A DNA stretch of 64,000 nt from Chrysomallon squamiferum (lineage: Eukaryota; Mollusca; Gastropoda; Neomphalida; Peltospiridae): positions 38,393,295 to 38,457,294 of the forward strand of contig CM022665.1 in assembly GCA_012295275.1 (NCBI GenBank). The letters are read 5' to 3'. The notes under the pieces are model-generated. The model was not told where the DNA came from, made no database searches, and saw nothing but the letters and a program-made list of their open reading frames with translations. Position numbers and translations under genes: made by a program. Within the stretch, counting starts at the first letter, position 1. Each line of letters opens with the position of its first letter. Below are positions 35,636-49,481 of this stretch, piece after piece.

Positions 35636-36330
35636 TTTTATTTTCAAATTTATTATTATTTTTTTTTAATTATTTTCTTTATGCAGACATACTTGATATG
35701 TTTATTAATGGGTTTTTTGTGTGTGTGTTTTTTTTTCCCTTCCCCCAGCCCTCTTAGGAAATTAGGTTAATCACACCTTGTAGTTTTAAACCACTTTATA
35801 TTACATTTCTGTGTTGTATCTGATAGTATTGTTACAAAGTGTATAGATACTGACTGCAAAGACATAAACATAGTTAATTTAATACTCTGAACAATGAGTG
35901 TCAGTATCAAAATTCAGACACAAAATTAAATACCGTAAAGATTTGTGATTATATCAGAACTTTAAAACTTTGCAGTAAGTTAAGTGGCTAGTAATTAATA
36001 TCGTATTACTTTAAATCATCTTTCATATATATATATAAAATCACAGAAAATAAAAGAACAAATAAAATACCCTTGAACTATAACAACAGAGCTATAGCTT
36101 GTTCCTAATCATAATCGAATCTGCCTTCAATTTAGTTAGATTTATAAATCATATAAACGGAAACATTATATTTTAGTAAATATAATTTATTCTTCTTTCT
36201 CTGTTGAGGATTACTGAGTCTGTACTTTTTTTAAAAACTTTTTTTTTTAAACTTAGAGTTTTTTGTTGTTGTTATAAAATCGTTTAGATATACTTTAGTT
36301 TGATTGAAAATGAAATTCATTCGATTTCAG
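33611..36330. other. AT-rich intergenic stretch
   Basis: No supported gene. Poly-T and (ATT)n tracts occur at 33850-33892, 34458-34500, 35590-35640 and 35660-35670. The region just right of 33610 should contain the Churchill promoter; no clear element is visible. Confidence 0.6.
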
Positions 36331-36470
36331 CTGGTGAAACCCAAGATGTAAGATCTTTAGAGAAGCACACAAAACAGTACTGTGAGTTTGAACTGAATAA
36401 TAACACAGTGGTCGACATCAGTGATGACCTGAATACAAATCCTCTAAGGTTTAAAACTACTTCTTCTTAA
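36331..36470 (+). other. Candidate exon, unrecognised
   Basis: After a good acceptor (TTCGATTTCAG) an open phase reads GETQDVRSLEKHTKQYCEFE and then an acidic stretch (VVDISDDLNTNPLR), ending in TAA at 36468-36470. The composition is protein-like in AT-rich surroundings, but I find no partner exon and no family. It may be a last exon of an unseen gene, a pseudogene fragment or chance. Confidence 0.25.
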
Positions 36471-39400
36471 ATATTTTCTGAAAAAATAAAAAATAAAAAA
36501 TTAAAAAATAGAAACAATTAGAAAACAGAAACAATCAACAACCATGCCCACAAAATGTCACAGAAACATATCTCCCCCGATCTTATGGTTCTGTAATATG
36601 TGTATAAAATGTAAGCTTTCAAACCTTTAAAAGATTTAATAACTTGCTTTCCCATTCGTTATAAGCACTTGCGCATTAAATAACTTTGTGATGACTACAA
36701 ATATATTTCACGAGAAATAATAAATTAACTATGAAAACATGTACATTTTTAACCTCTTTGTTATAGAATATGTGTACAATCTAAATAATTTACAACAAAC
36801 AGTAAATCATTTGCATGAAAATAATACGGTTGATGTGTATAAAAGTATAATTAAATAATCAGAATTTAATAGGGATATTATTAATAGGGCTGTTGTATAA
36901 AAATGAAAACTAAATGTAGATTAATATACAAAATCAGAAACTTTGCCCAAGCCAGGCACGTTTTTAAAGTTCTCACAGTTATCTTCAGCTACAAATGTGA
37001 TCGTTTTGGTCGCTTGTAGAAGAAAGGTGTCCAGTGAGACGCATTATTACGAGAAGAACATTGCGTCATTGTAAGCGTTTGACAGAACAAGAACAAAAAA
37101 AGAAATAAAAAAAGCAAGAGAAAAGGCCCGTGAAAGAAAAAAACGTTTCAACAGTAAAGAAAAAGGAATAGAGAAAAAGGTTTGCATGCTTTTTTAAAAT
37201 CCAAATAATATAATATAAACAAAATTATAGAAACTTACTACATTTGCATGCATTGGATAGTATGTTGGCAAATTGTTTGATGATAATCATTACAGCTTTA
37301 GTCAATAAGGAAAAATAATGTTTAACAATAAAATCAGCACAATTTTATATGGCGGCATTGTTGAAGGCATGCAAATAATGAGAGAGGAAACTCTTTATCA
37401 GTTAATAACAAAACTGTTTTTCTCTTAGTAAGGAAAACACACAAAATGTTAAATCATCAAGGAGCAATGATCAGAATGGGAAATAACATCGCCCTGCTGA
37501 AGAACTGCACGATTAATCCAAAGTAATAAACTATCACACGTCGGTTTATACTATCACATTTATATCAGAAGTATTCAAAGTTTAACGAGGGCTTTATAAA
37601 TCAAAAATAGTAAATTCATCAGACAGTATAATCACTTTTTCTTGTTCATAATTTGTCATAATAGATCAATAAGGAAGAGTTGGCAATAGAAACTTTTTAA
37701 AAAAGCAATTAAACGTGAAGAATTTATTGTCCCTTCAGAAACTGTAACCAGTAAGAACTGAGAGTTTGCTCTAGTACTACCTGGCTGTCATGTTTTTTCA
37801 GAGTAAAAGAAATAAAAGACGAGTGAAGTACACGTGAAGAGTGGCTATTTGTGGACGTACAGCACGATTACAAATATTGATATTATTCAACAACAAGCAG
37901 AGAAAAGAACAGCCTGGATGTAAAACATGTAGCTAAGGAGCTAATACTGATAAAAACGTCATGTCGGAGTCATTTGTAATAACTCATTGATCTTAGTGCT
38001 TGGGATTAATGTGTTGCTGATAAGGGGAACAAGAAAAATATTTGTGTTTGCAAGCAGCGGTTTCTGTTATTCGAATATCGTTATACGTTTGTTCAAATAC
38101 ATGTAATGTTAACTTATTATTTTTGTAGAAATCAAATTGCTGGGAACGAATGTAGGGTAAAAAGAAAATAGTGTTTTAGCTCTATATGAAGACATTTATT
38201 TTAAATTCAAATCTTCAGTAAAAGTCGCAAGAGAAAATACCAAACATTTTCAAAACAATATGATTAAGAGACAATATTTGTATGTTCAACAATTCTTTTC
38301 CTTTAACCAACACAAATATCGTAATTTTTTCACATTACGATGAAAAATAATTATGGCAGTTTTCTTTATATCGGGTGTTAGATCTAGACAGACAGGGTCT
38401 AAAAAATACCGTGCCAGTCGGTGACACATAAACCGAATTTGGACGGCCTGTACCTAATCGATTAACTTCCTAAGGCACTATTCAAACTAATTTATGACGT
38501 TCTAGCTTTTCGTTCTAAGGACAAAATTTGTGAAAAATTTTTTTTTACCGATGTTTGAAATTATTTTGCCTTATTGTTCAGAATGTGATGTCGCAACAAT
38601 GATAATAATAAACTCACTGAATTAATTTTTACGTTATGGTTTAAACTCATTTCGAACCATTTCAGTATATTCATACACCCGTGCATTGCAGAGTAACACT
38701 ATTCATTATATCCAGCCTGAACATTCACACAAAAACAATGTTATCGTTCCCCCGCACCGCCACTGCGGTTACAGTTCAGCAACTACGTAAAGCCAGGAGA
38801 TTGCTATCTTAATGTTTTGCATTTTCGTGCTGTGTTGATTGTTGTTCTTGCCCATGATCGATATACATTAAAGGTAATTTTCGACAAGCCACCATAACAT
38901 CTCTAGATGTTTAAGTATTTGAAAACAATATCTACATGGAAAATCCATATGCACTGTTATCAATCAGTTGTTTGGCTGTCACAAAAGGTGTTCTGATTTT
39001 GCCACTTAATCAGTCAAGAAACGAAGACTACAGATACAAATAGTCATTAAAACCACGGCTCTGTTCGCATGGTATTTGAGTATTTTGGAGCGTGCTGTGC
39101 ATAGACATTTATTTATAAAAATATCCACACGTCTGCAATTTATCTTATACACGACATTATTATAATTTTTTCTGTTTTTCTTTATTTTTTTTTTTTTTTT
39201 TAAATCTGTATCAGGGCTCCATATTCAAATTTAAAAGATTATTTATTAAAAAAAAAAAAAAAAAATCTTTAAAAATAGACACTTTATATATTATATTATA
39301 TTATATTATATCATGTTGATTATTTTATTTATTTCATTATTTATTATTCATCCATTCATTTATCAGTTCATTCATTCGTTATTTATTTATTTACAGCAGT

Positions 39401-40112
39401 ATTTATGAACGAAGGTGTGTATACTTTTCAAAAGCGCATTTGGTTTGAATCTGATACTATTATTACTCATTGGCCTTTCTTGAAATTTATTACATTATCA
39501 TAAAACAAAAATAATTAAAACACATTTTAAAAGACGTAAAATGTCTTTTTGCCATGATTCTAACATATATTCCTTTACCTGCCTACTTACCTACCTACCT
39601 ACATGCATATGCAAATATATTATATATGAAACTATTTCAACATAATGATCAAACAAACAAACAAACAAAAAAAAAAAAAAAGGGATTAAAGTTACTGGTT
39701 TTCTTTACATGAAATAATCGTAATTATCTTCTGACAAAAATAATTTGCTATACCGCTGTGAATGTTCTGTAGATTGATTATCAGTCATTGTTCACTTAAA
39801 AACCCAAATATTTCTTATTGTTGTTAGACGGTTTATTATTATTACAAATGTAGTGTTTTAAAAAATCAGATACATTTTTTTTTTAAATCCTTTTTTGCCT
39901 ATGTTAATAATGCACCGGATCTAATACTCAAAATACGTACTCAAAATTATTTGCTGAAAGGTTTAGCATTAATTACTTCTCAGTTATATTTTGAAGGAGT
40001 GACAATTTGATTCTGGAAGAATTTCAGTTATTTTGATTCTGAGAGAATTTCAGGTATTTGATTTTCGGATATCCAGGCAAAATGTTTGAATTATTAAAGA
40101 CCAACACAGGAC

Positions 40113-40143
<31 letters not shown>

Positions 40144-40261
40144 GGTCGATATCCCGCCGTGTTTATTCGAAACGTAAACTACTTGATATATGATTATACA
40201 GACAAAATGAATCCTCTTTACATGTCTTTGTATCTATCTATCTATCCATCCACATACATAC

Positions 40262-40265
<4 letters not shown>

Positions 40266-40342
<77 letters not shown>
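40266..40342. repeat. (GA)n microsatellite
   Basis: Uninterrupted GA run of about 76 bases; the Glu/Arg-rich open frame across it is an artefact of the repeat. Confidence 0.98.
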
Positions 40343-40343
<1 letters not shown>

Positions 40344-40844
40344 CATTTTGATTTAAAATACTAATTCAAATTATCTTAGTAGTTTGAGTCTTTTGATGAA
40401 CCTTGTGTTATAAACTACTTACATTTGTAAAGAATATTAACCCTAGTAGTTCATCTTAATAATTCTTTATCTGCGAAAAATAAGAATGCTGCCACGAGAC
40501 CAGATATTTAAGTGGCATAAACAGTAATGAGTTGTTATTCCAATCTATTAACCTCTGGCATACATCCTGTTTACTACACTTGAACTGTTGTTTAAACAGG
40601 TATGTATAAATGTTTGGGGCTGTGGTACACTTAAGTACATTCGAGTAAAGTACAGCAACATAATCTTACTTATACTACACCCATGCTAGAATTATATTTA
40701 TTTGGCCGATGTTAAGTTTGACAATTTACATTAATAATAAAAACAACAGCAGCAAAATGTTAATAAGAACCTTCTGATCAACCACAGCAGCAGCAACAAT
40801 AGCATAAAAAAAACCCAGTAAAGTCATTAGCCAAAAATTATATT

Positions 40845-40851
40845 ATTATTA

Positions 40852-40909
<58 letters not shown>

Positions 40910-40912
40910 TAT
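40845..40912. repeat. (TTA)n microsatellite
   Basis: ATT/TTA triplets with single interruptions (TTG, CTA). Confidence 0.95.
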
Positions 40913-42350
40913 TACATGTGTAACGATGAATGCTCATATTTGAATAATTAACTTCAAGATCAGGACCAAGATAAAAAGTAATATTATACCTACCACTACA
41001 ACGTAAACTAATCTGATAGGCCTACAACCACAACAACACCAATAACAACACGAACAACAACAACAACAACAATAACCCTAACACTACCACTAACACTACT
41101 ACTACTACTACTACTACTATTAGAGAAAGAAAATTACTATTACTACCACTGTTGCTACTGCCACTACTCCACTAAGACATTTTAGTACAGTTCTTTATGA
41201 ACAAAAACGTCCCGAAGAAACTCGAAACTACATAAAAGAATTTACGTTTGTGGGCGCGATGCACCACCCATATAATAAAGCTTTCTAAATGTCCAAATTA
41301 GCACGCGAGGAAATGTTTATCGTCGTGTTATACAAACTGCACGTATATGATATAGTAAACAGTGGCTGTATAAAAATGCGCGATTGTGAGACGCGTACTG
41401 TATGTTTTCTAAGAACTGGGTAGTTTATGTGATCCGCAGGTCAGCGATTATATCAGTCGTGTGAAGCCCTCCCACGGCTGGCAAAGCGAAACCACTAGCG
41501 ATCTACCTACTTGTTAGTGACGTTGTAAATAACGTTACTGAAGATTTTAGCGTTAGTTCGTCCAGTATTTGACAGGGAAGTAAATGTTTTGATGACAAGA
41601 ACGTCATAAATATAACGAAATTAATAAAGATAAAATATTCGGGCGATTTTTGAGTTTAAAGCAGAGCTCCGGACAGTAATAGGACTGACATCGACTGGAC
41701 CCGGCTGTGTTTGTCAAACTGCTATGATTTATAAACAGATTGATCGTGCAGTTTAGTCAATTCATTTGCCAATTACAGTTAGAAACTTTACACGAAGCAG
41801 GTTGCGATGCCTGTGTTTTCTATTAACACTGGATATTCGGATATCTGTTACAAAAACGGGCGACTGTTAATGGAAATGCTGTGTTGCTTCAGAAATGGAA
41901 TTAACCAGTTCTAATGAACCGTTCAGGTCTGCTTAATGAAAATGGAAATATTTAGTTACGTTCTGCAAAAGACAAGCGTCGATGCGGTTCTGAAACATAT
42001 GTAACACCGAGAACGTCAAGACGATTATATAATGCTTCGAATCAATACCCAGTCAACCTTATCTACAGATTAGCGGGTTATCTGCCAACCACTGCCGAAG
42101 AAACAGGTTTAACATTACCGTGTGACTACATACTTGTTACATACAGCTTGGACGTTTGATTAAGTGCAACAATGGAATATTTTCCTCAGTTAACACAGAT
42201 TCTATACAGGACAACACAGCTGGATATTTAATATTTAGTAACAAACACAAACGAAGACTCATGTGATACAAGAACGGTGTTTTTTTTTTTTTTAACCTTT
42301 ATCATGATTACTTAGCATAATATTCGTGAAAGTTTTATTTTATTTTACAG

Positions 42351-42977
42351 TTTTCTCTGAAGTGAATGATTTTAAAATATGGATATCAATTCTAGTCCTG
42401 CCCCTCCACCGAACAACGCCATAGTGCCTGACATCTACAACAGGCTCGACGCTGATGCAATAGAGAGAACCAGAGTGGCCAACAGCCAGTTGGACGTGCG
42501 TTACAGGATCCAAGAAAGAGTTCTGAACAAATACAAGGAAGCCGCGGAGCGGGTGTACAGACACGAGGCTTCCAAAGTGAGAGAGGAACTCGGCAAAATC
42601 CACTCTAGTCTGCCAGCAGTGAGACACATGAGGAATCTGACAATGGACAACATCAGATCAAAAAGTAAAAGCGTCACGCCCAGGAGAATTAATTCTTTGT
42701 ACGAAGAGAAGATCGACATGCCGTTCTGTGAAAGACACTTCATTCACCATCTTCCCACGAAGAAAAAATATTACAAGAAAATGAGGTCCGCTTCTTTCGT
42801 CAAAGAACCTCTGAAACCGCCAGTGAGAGAAGAGCAAAATATTATTCTAGAAACGGTTGTGTCCACGAACCCCGAGGGAAATAAAAGTTTGGGTACTTAC
42901 ATCAACACGTCACTGCATCAGGAAGGATCGGAAGAGACATTTAATAAATTTATTGACGCTAACAGACCCGTTTCCAG
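42351..42977 (+). CDS. Unrecognised basic helical protein, 5' coding exon
   Basis: An exon with acceptor TTTATTTTACAG at 42350, start ATG at 42379 and donor CAG/GTAATC at 42978 gives 199 codons plus two bases. GC content and codon use look coding against AT-rich flanks. The protein starts MDINSSPAPPPNNAIVPDIY. Residues ~28-85 (ERTRVANSQLDVRYRIQERV and on) form a charged helix, perhaps a coiled coil. A Ser/Lys patch SKSKSVTPRR lies near 93-103, and a Lys/Tyr-rich segment KKKYYKKMRS near 127-136. No signal peptide or membrane segment is seen. I do not recognise the family. The frame closes if the donor is skipped (TAA at 42979). A phase-compatible exon follows at 45041-45140. The gene is probably real; its function is unknown. 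Confidence 0.7.
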
Positions 42978-43535
42978 GTAATCCGAGTTCTGTTTATTCA
43001 TATTATGAAAAAAAAAGAAAAAGAAAAAAAGAGAAATTGTTTGAAAATATCGGTGATCACGTTCTCGTTTGACTGTATGCAATTTAAATGCTAAATGTAC
43101 AGATGCAGCGAAAACAAAGAAATAGATATATGTCAGTATATTGAATAGACAAATATTTCAAAGTTAACTCAAACGGCATTGTATTAGTAGAGCTAAATCA
43201 AACACACCGAATGCACATTAATTTCGACGTATCTATTTTAAATATAAACTGCACTGATTTTTATTAATACAGTTTAACACAGATGTAAAGGTTTATAACT
43301 ATTATTTCGACAAGAGCTTTATAATTGTTCTTGTTATTATTGTAATAACAAACTAAATAATACAGGTTATTAATGCTGTGCAGTGATGCCTGAACATATT
43401 AAACAGACACGCTAGATAAATATTATTATTCTAGTCATGTAAGATTTGTACATAACTTCATTAATGTTATTATTAGAATAGTTATGCATTTGTGTTTGTA
43501 TTTCTTAAATATACAGTCCAATTAAACCAAAGCTG

Positions 43536-43538
<3 letters not shown>

Positions 43539-43592
<54 letters not shown>

Positions 43593-43697
43593 TATTATTA
43601 CTATTATTATTATTATTATTATTATTATTACTAATATTAGAATAATAACATCAAGAATAATCATAAAAATGATGATGATGATGATGATGATAAGGAA
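43539..43697. repeat. (ATT)n and (GAT)n microsatellite
   Basis: Long ATT array with ACT interruptions followed by a short GAT run at about 43670-43690. The poly-Ile open frames on both strands are repeat translations. Confidence 0.97.
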
Positions 43698-44549
43698 TGT
43701 ATGTTCATTAAAGGAATATATAAAATACATTTCAGAAAATAAAATTCTTGTCGCTCTAATATTGTCTGTCATCGAAAATATTTATATAGCGAAAAAAAAA
43801 AAAAAAAAAAAATAATAATAATAAAAATAAATAAATAAAAATAATAATTAATAGGCCAGATGGATAATTAAAAATCTATTTAGAAAACCCCAACAACGTC
43901 AGTATACACGATTCTTATTGATTTAAAAACCTCTGTATTATCCCAATTATATTGGATCTAGAAACGAAACATTACAAACACTGATGAAATCTTTGTATTG
44001 GTAACTGATGACAGTGTTTGTGACATTCTTAATCACCGCGGTATGACAAAAAAAGGTGTATAGAATGACGTTTAGCAAAGAGGAGATCAAGTGTGATAGA
44101 CTTGTAGACAAATATATTTCTTTGTGCCACTGGATTCATCGCTAACCCAGCAAAAAAGCGCCCATGAAAAGAAATCAGTTACAGGAGATCAGCGCAATAT
44201 GTGAACGATCACAGATTAAAGCACTTGTGTAATTATTCTTGTCAATAGCATGGCAACATGCCTCTGTCACCTAATCCTTTCGGGTTGAAGGCACAGTATG
44301 AAATACAGCACACGACGTATAACCGCTAAGAACTACTAATGTTTCATTGGTGATAACGCACATTGCCTTTACTGATCGGCCATTTTGAAGGCATGGTTTA
44401 GCTAAGCTGTTTGCAGTAATAGAATTTAATTCCTTAAAGTAAATTTATAAATGTATATGTAAATAATAAATGTGCAAGTAAGTAAGTAAGTTAAGAAAAA
44501 ACTAGAATTGAAAATAGTATTTAACTAAGATATACTGGGATATTCATTT

Positions 44550-44555
44550 TCTGGA

Positions 44556-44598
<43 letters not shown>

Positions 44599-44770
44599 TT
44601 GAAGAAGATTATGATAAAATAATGATAATAATTATAGTGTTGATACTACTATTACTGTAATAACAACATCAACAATTACTACTACTACTACTACTATTAC
44701 AACAACAGCTACTATTATTACTACTACCTCTACTACTACTTCTGTTACTACTACTATACTAAAAAATTAA
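44550..44770. repeat. (AAT)n and (TAC)n triplet arrays
   Basis: AAT triplets at 44559-44597, then irregular ACT/TAC triplets to about 44760. A similar style of triplet array recurs at 49290-49830. Confidence 0.9.
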
Positions 44771-45040
44771 ATATATGTTAATATTACCAGACACAAACAT
44801 CTTTTTATTCAGAAATTACATTCATCTTCAAAAATTTCTGCATGATTTATAAATAATTATTTTTCATTTTGTAAACGCACACACACACACGCATACGCAC
44901 ACGAACACGCACTCACACATATACACACACATAACTGAAACCTTCCAAAAAAACAAAACAAAAAACACCTCCAAAACAAAAATAAAATATAAATGTAATT
45001 AATTTCTTATGTTTTATTTAAGTGAGCAAATTTATTTCAG

Positions 45041-45140
45041 TCAGTATATTTCTTCTGTACCGAAAACCATGCCTCGAAGTTATATTTTAACATTACATGC
45101 AAAATTTGAGTTAACAGGATATCGTTTTTGCAGCATATGA
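45041..45140 (+). other. Possible last exon of the 42379 gene
   Basis: After acceptor TTTATTTCAG the phase left by the 42977 donor continues as SQYISSVPKTMPRSYILTLH and on for 33 codons to TGA at 45138-45140. This would give a 232-residue protein. An open run this short can be chance; another phase-compatible acceptor at 46573 would end after two codons. Tentative. Confidence 0.25.
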
Positions 45141-45371
45141 ATTTTTCTCACAGTGAATGCCGCTGTATGTGAAAGGAAAGTAATATAAAGGCGCAGCTGA
45201 TGATAAGCTTTGTATAAATCACGAACGAACTAAATGATATCGTGACTAAACGAAATTAATTTACGTGCAAGCTGATTGCGATGACATTTTCAGACGAAAT
45301 TAATATAAGATTCCCCAGTGTGTTATGCAGGTGCAAACGTATCTAGTTTTGTGTGTGAATGTACACGTATG

Positions 45372-45372
<1 letters not shown>

Positions 45373-45428
<56 letters not shown>

Positions 45429-45560
45429 TGTTTATGTATGTATGTTTGTGTGTGTGAGTATGTGAGAAAGAGAGCGAGAGAGGTAGGCACGGAGAGTGGA
45501 AGTGAGAGTGAGAGAGATCAGGAAAGAGAAAGAGAGAGAAAGAAAAATAGAAAGAAAGAA
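45373..45560. repeat. (GT)n then GA-rich repeat
   Basis: About 50 bases of GT followed by GTAT units and a GA/GAAA-rich purine tract. Confidence 0.93.
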
Positions 45561-46647
45561 AAACAGGTAGATAGACAGATGGAGAACAGGTGTTCGCATA
45601 TGTTTCTGTGCTATTGTGTTTGTATACAAGATTTATTTTTTAATTTGATAATTTGTGAGCGAAAAAAAAAAGTACCAGATTAATACTTCTCTATAATCAT
45701 TTCAGATCATGATAAATTCCCTTTCATTTCCGATAAACTGTTTGTGATAGGCAATGGATAACGGACTTTACTGATATTTAGTTTTCAAAAAAGACTTAGT
45801 AAATGCCTATTTGTCAAGCTAGAGGCCAGACTGGTACATTCAATTATCATTTATATGCAGGTCTAAATAAGTAATATTTTTCTTTGATAAAGAACTCGAA
45901 CAATATTTAGTGAACAAATGAACGTTTTTATTAAACATATCTCAAAACATTTTAATTGGAGTTATTTAAACAGTTGCTTTGCAAGACGACAGTTTACATT
46001 TTAGTAACTTCTGGCAGTATCGAAAATATTATTATTATGTGGTTTTTATGGGCTTTTATTATTATTATTATTTTTTAAATAAATGGAGCTAAGCATTAAT
46101 ATACGTTATTCTTTTCAAGTTTTAAACTGACTGTTTCAGTATATAAATTATTGAGACAGACAAAAATTTAAATTCATTATCGTAGATGGAAATAAGATCA
46201 TTATAAACACTTTTGTGAAATGGATTGTTGTTAGCCTGAATATTATGTACTCGTATAATTATGTATTTATATGTTGTATCTTATGTTATATTTATTTTTT
46301 TCAGTCATCATTGTTATGAATATTTTCTATTGCCGATTATGCAGTTCGTACAGGTTTTGCCAAAATAGCTGATTGTATTTCTTAATGTCAGATTACTTTT
46401 ATTTATTAATGATATTCACGTTAAACTTAGGTAATTTTACAGTTCAAAAAATTTTTATCTAAATAAGAGGTGCGAAAACACCAAAAGTATGTTTTATTTA
46501 GATTAAAAATGAATATTAAAACAAACAAAATGTTAACATAACAAATGGGATTATTTTCTTTTTTCTTTTGTAGAAATTAACATCTACTCGAAAATATGAT
46601 TAGACACACCAGATTAGGAAAGACAATCCTTTGACATCTCTTGCAGG

Positions 46648-47092
46648 GTTACTCCTACCAGTTATCATCTGGCTACGCTTCTTGTGTTACTCCTACTGAT
46701 GTTGCTTGTGATATTCCAAAAGAGAATCAGCTGCCACGACGTTTTCTTTCCTGTGTTACTTCTACAGATTATCGACCACTGACAAACAACTAGAGTTACT
46801 CCTACCATATATCAGCCGCTGATGACGCTTCTCGTGTTACTCCTACAAATTTGAAGGCGATGACACCGCTTGTATTACTCCTACCAGTTATCAGCCAGTG
46901 TGTTATTCCTACAAATTATGAGACACCGAAGACCTTTTTTTTTTAGTATTCTTACCACGGATCAGCAACCGAGGTCGCTTGTTTTACTCTACGTTTCATA
47001 TACTGCTACAGATTTCTGTTTTATTATCAATACCGGTTATTGGCCAGAGATGACGATTTTGGAGTTACTCTTACTAATTATAAAGACCGAAA
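46648..47092. repeat. Degenerate ~40-bp minisatellite (GTTACTCCTACC...)
   Basis: About ten diverged units beginning GTTACTCCTACCAGTTATCA, usually followed by something like GCCGCTGATGACGCTTCTC. Unit starts are visible near 46648, 46686, 46754, 46793, 46834, 46873, 46902, 46945 and 47060. Spacing is mostly 38-41 bases, with larger insertions in two units. Confidence 0.8.
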
Positions 47093-49020
47093 AAAAAAGA
47101 AGAAGAAGTATGCATGTTCAAAAGAGCTAGTCATTGTGAATCTGGCCTGCATCAGGCCCGAACTGTGAACTATTCGAGTTGGACATCACTATTCTTTTTC
47201 AACATATATTTTTAATGGTTTATATATATTTTTTTTTTATGGCTGTTAGCTCTAACCCGCAATCACGTTTTGCTGGTTTGACATGGTAAAAGTCATGTAG
47301 ACCCTTTTGATAAGATGAATTCGTAAGTCACTTAGTGTCAAGTAAGTGACAATAAAAACACACAAGCTAACAATAATATTAAATCTTTGTTTATGAGGTT
47401 CAAAGACACGGGTACATAAAACAAAGATTAGAGAGGAATCGAGTGCTTAGAGTACAACCATGTGTCCTTTTTATTATTATTATTATTATTTTTTTTTTTA
47501 AAGCTTCTAAGAAAATCAAAGTTAAAGGTTTTTAAGTTGACCTGATCAATAAAAATCAGGTTCTTTGTTAATCGTGATTATTTTTGGCTAAATGTGGATT
47601 ATATTTCTGTATATAAATATATATATATATATATATTTAATCTTCGATCATGTCATGTGTGTGCTGGAATACTGGTTATGCTGCTGTAATTGCAATTATA
47701 AAATATATTCTCATCCGAAAAAAAAAAAAATAAAATAACAAAAAAACCCCCCCAAAAATAATAATAATAATAAAAAAAAAGAAAAAGGTAAAAAAAAAAG
47801 TTTAATGAAGAAGATGAAAAAGCCTTCTTTAAAACGACAAGCATATAAATGCACACACACAAATGTATGTATGTATGCATACACACACATTAAAAAAAAG
47901 AAAAAAAAGAAGAGATAAATAAATAAATAAATAAAAAGAAAGTCAACCAATGATAAGGAATGAATATTGAATATTATATGGTGTATGTGTCACATTATAA
48001 CAATGTTTAAAGTAAACGTAATTTATTTTTTAAATGTGATGGTGACGTTTCTTTCGTATCCTGGGGACTCAGACCATTCAGACTATTTGCAACAACTAAA
48101 ATAATTATTTTTGCATAACTATGGTTCCAGTGGCATATGTTTAAAATCTAGCTATATGATTTATAAAAATATAACAGCTTTAAGCATTAATATTCCACAA
48201 TCTGGATAATCTGTTAAATGAATTAATGGCGTAATCCAGTGCTGTACATAGGTGAATTACGTGTATACAACGTATGTTCGCTAAGTAAACACAATGGGCC
48301 AAATCACGGCGTAACTGCAATTACTGTGTGGTTTAGACAGCGGTGAATAGATGTTTTAGACTGTTACGTAAGGATTACAGTGGTTATTGATTAAGCCTGC
48401 AGTGGTTCACAAAATGAATTGTTTGAAAAGCTGTTTGGTGAATGTGTGGTAGAAGGCAGAATACACGTGGGAATCATGATGCACAGTTGAAACACACACG
48501 CACTGACGCATACAGATAAGCACATACACATACACTAATACGTTCATTCACAGGTACACACAGGATTAAAACAGCAACAGCAACAAAAATAAGTATCATA
48601 AACAAACAAAAAGAAGACGAAGAAGAACAACAAATAACAAACACTTGTAACGCTTTACTTCCCCCGAAAAAATATACTATCTTAAAAAAAAAATACTTAA
48701 AAAAATACTTCAACAATAAGAATTTTTCTTGTTAGAAATAAATAAATTAAAATTAAAATTAAACAAAACACAAACACTAACATAAATACAGAACGGCCTC
48801 CCTTCAGAAACTATCACTACTACAAAACAAAACAATAACAACAAAAAAACACCCCCAAAATCCAACAACCCAGACAACATCATCACCTTCTATAAAACAA
48901 AGATGACAAAACAATACAAAAAAAAAAAAAAAAAAAAAAAAAACCCAGGACATTCATAACGTGTACGATGTGTGTAAAACGCCATGAACGACTGAGTAAC
49001 TGAAATTGCTCGATTTTCAA
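47093..49020. other. Intergenic, no supported gene
   Basis: AT-rich with (AT)n at 47620-47640, A-rich tracts at 47720-47800 and 48919-48943 and CA/TG patches. No coding signal beyond low-complexity frames. Confidence 0.6.
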
Positions 49021-49049
49021 GGTGGTCGTAATCAAACAGAATTCTTTCT

Positions 49050-49113
49050 TTCTTTCTACATCTTCTCTTTTTTTTTTTTTTTCTGTCTTTCTTTTTTTTT
49101 TTTTTTTTTTTTT

Positions 49114-49152
<39 letters not shown>

Positions 49153-49160
49153 TTTGTTTG
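49050..49160. repeat. Poly-T and (TTTA)n tract
   Basis: Long T runs followed by about eleven ATTT/TTTA tetranucleotides. Confidence 0.95.
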
Positions 49161-49289
49161 TTAGTTAGTTATTTTAAATCTGTTTTTAATTGAAAATTGT
49201 AACCGAAAATTGTTTTACACAAGGAAATATTCTCTGCTACAAGGACCATCGTGACCACAAAGTGCTGCTACCACTGTTTTCACTACGTT

Positions 49290-49419
49290 GTTACCACTAC
49301 TACTACTACTACTACTATTATTATTGCTGCTGCTGCTGCTACTATTACCACTACTACTACTTCTACTACTACTCTAGTGCTGCTGCTACAATAACAATTA
49401 TTACCATTACCACTACCAT

Positions 49420-49481
<62 letters not shown>

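Larger units (their letters stand above)
36471..42350. other. Intergenic stretch without supported genes
   Basis: Mostly AT-rich unique sequence. Notable: (TATAT)n at 39289-39310, poly-A at 40114-40140, (GA)n at 40266-40342, (TTA)n at 40845-40912, ACA/CTA triplets at 41040-41120. The 41240-42350 part is richer in CpG and probably contains the promoter and 5' UTR exon(s) of the gene starting at 42379. Confidence 0.55.
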
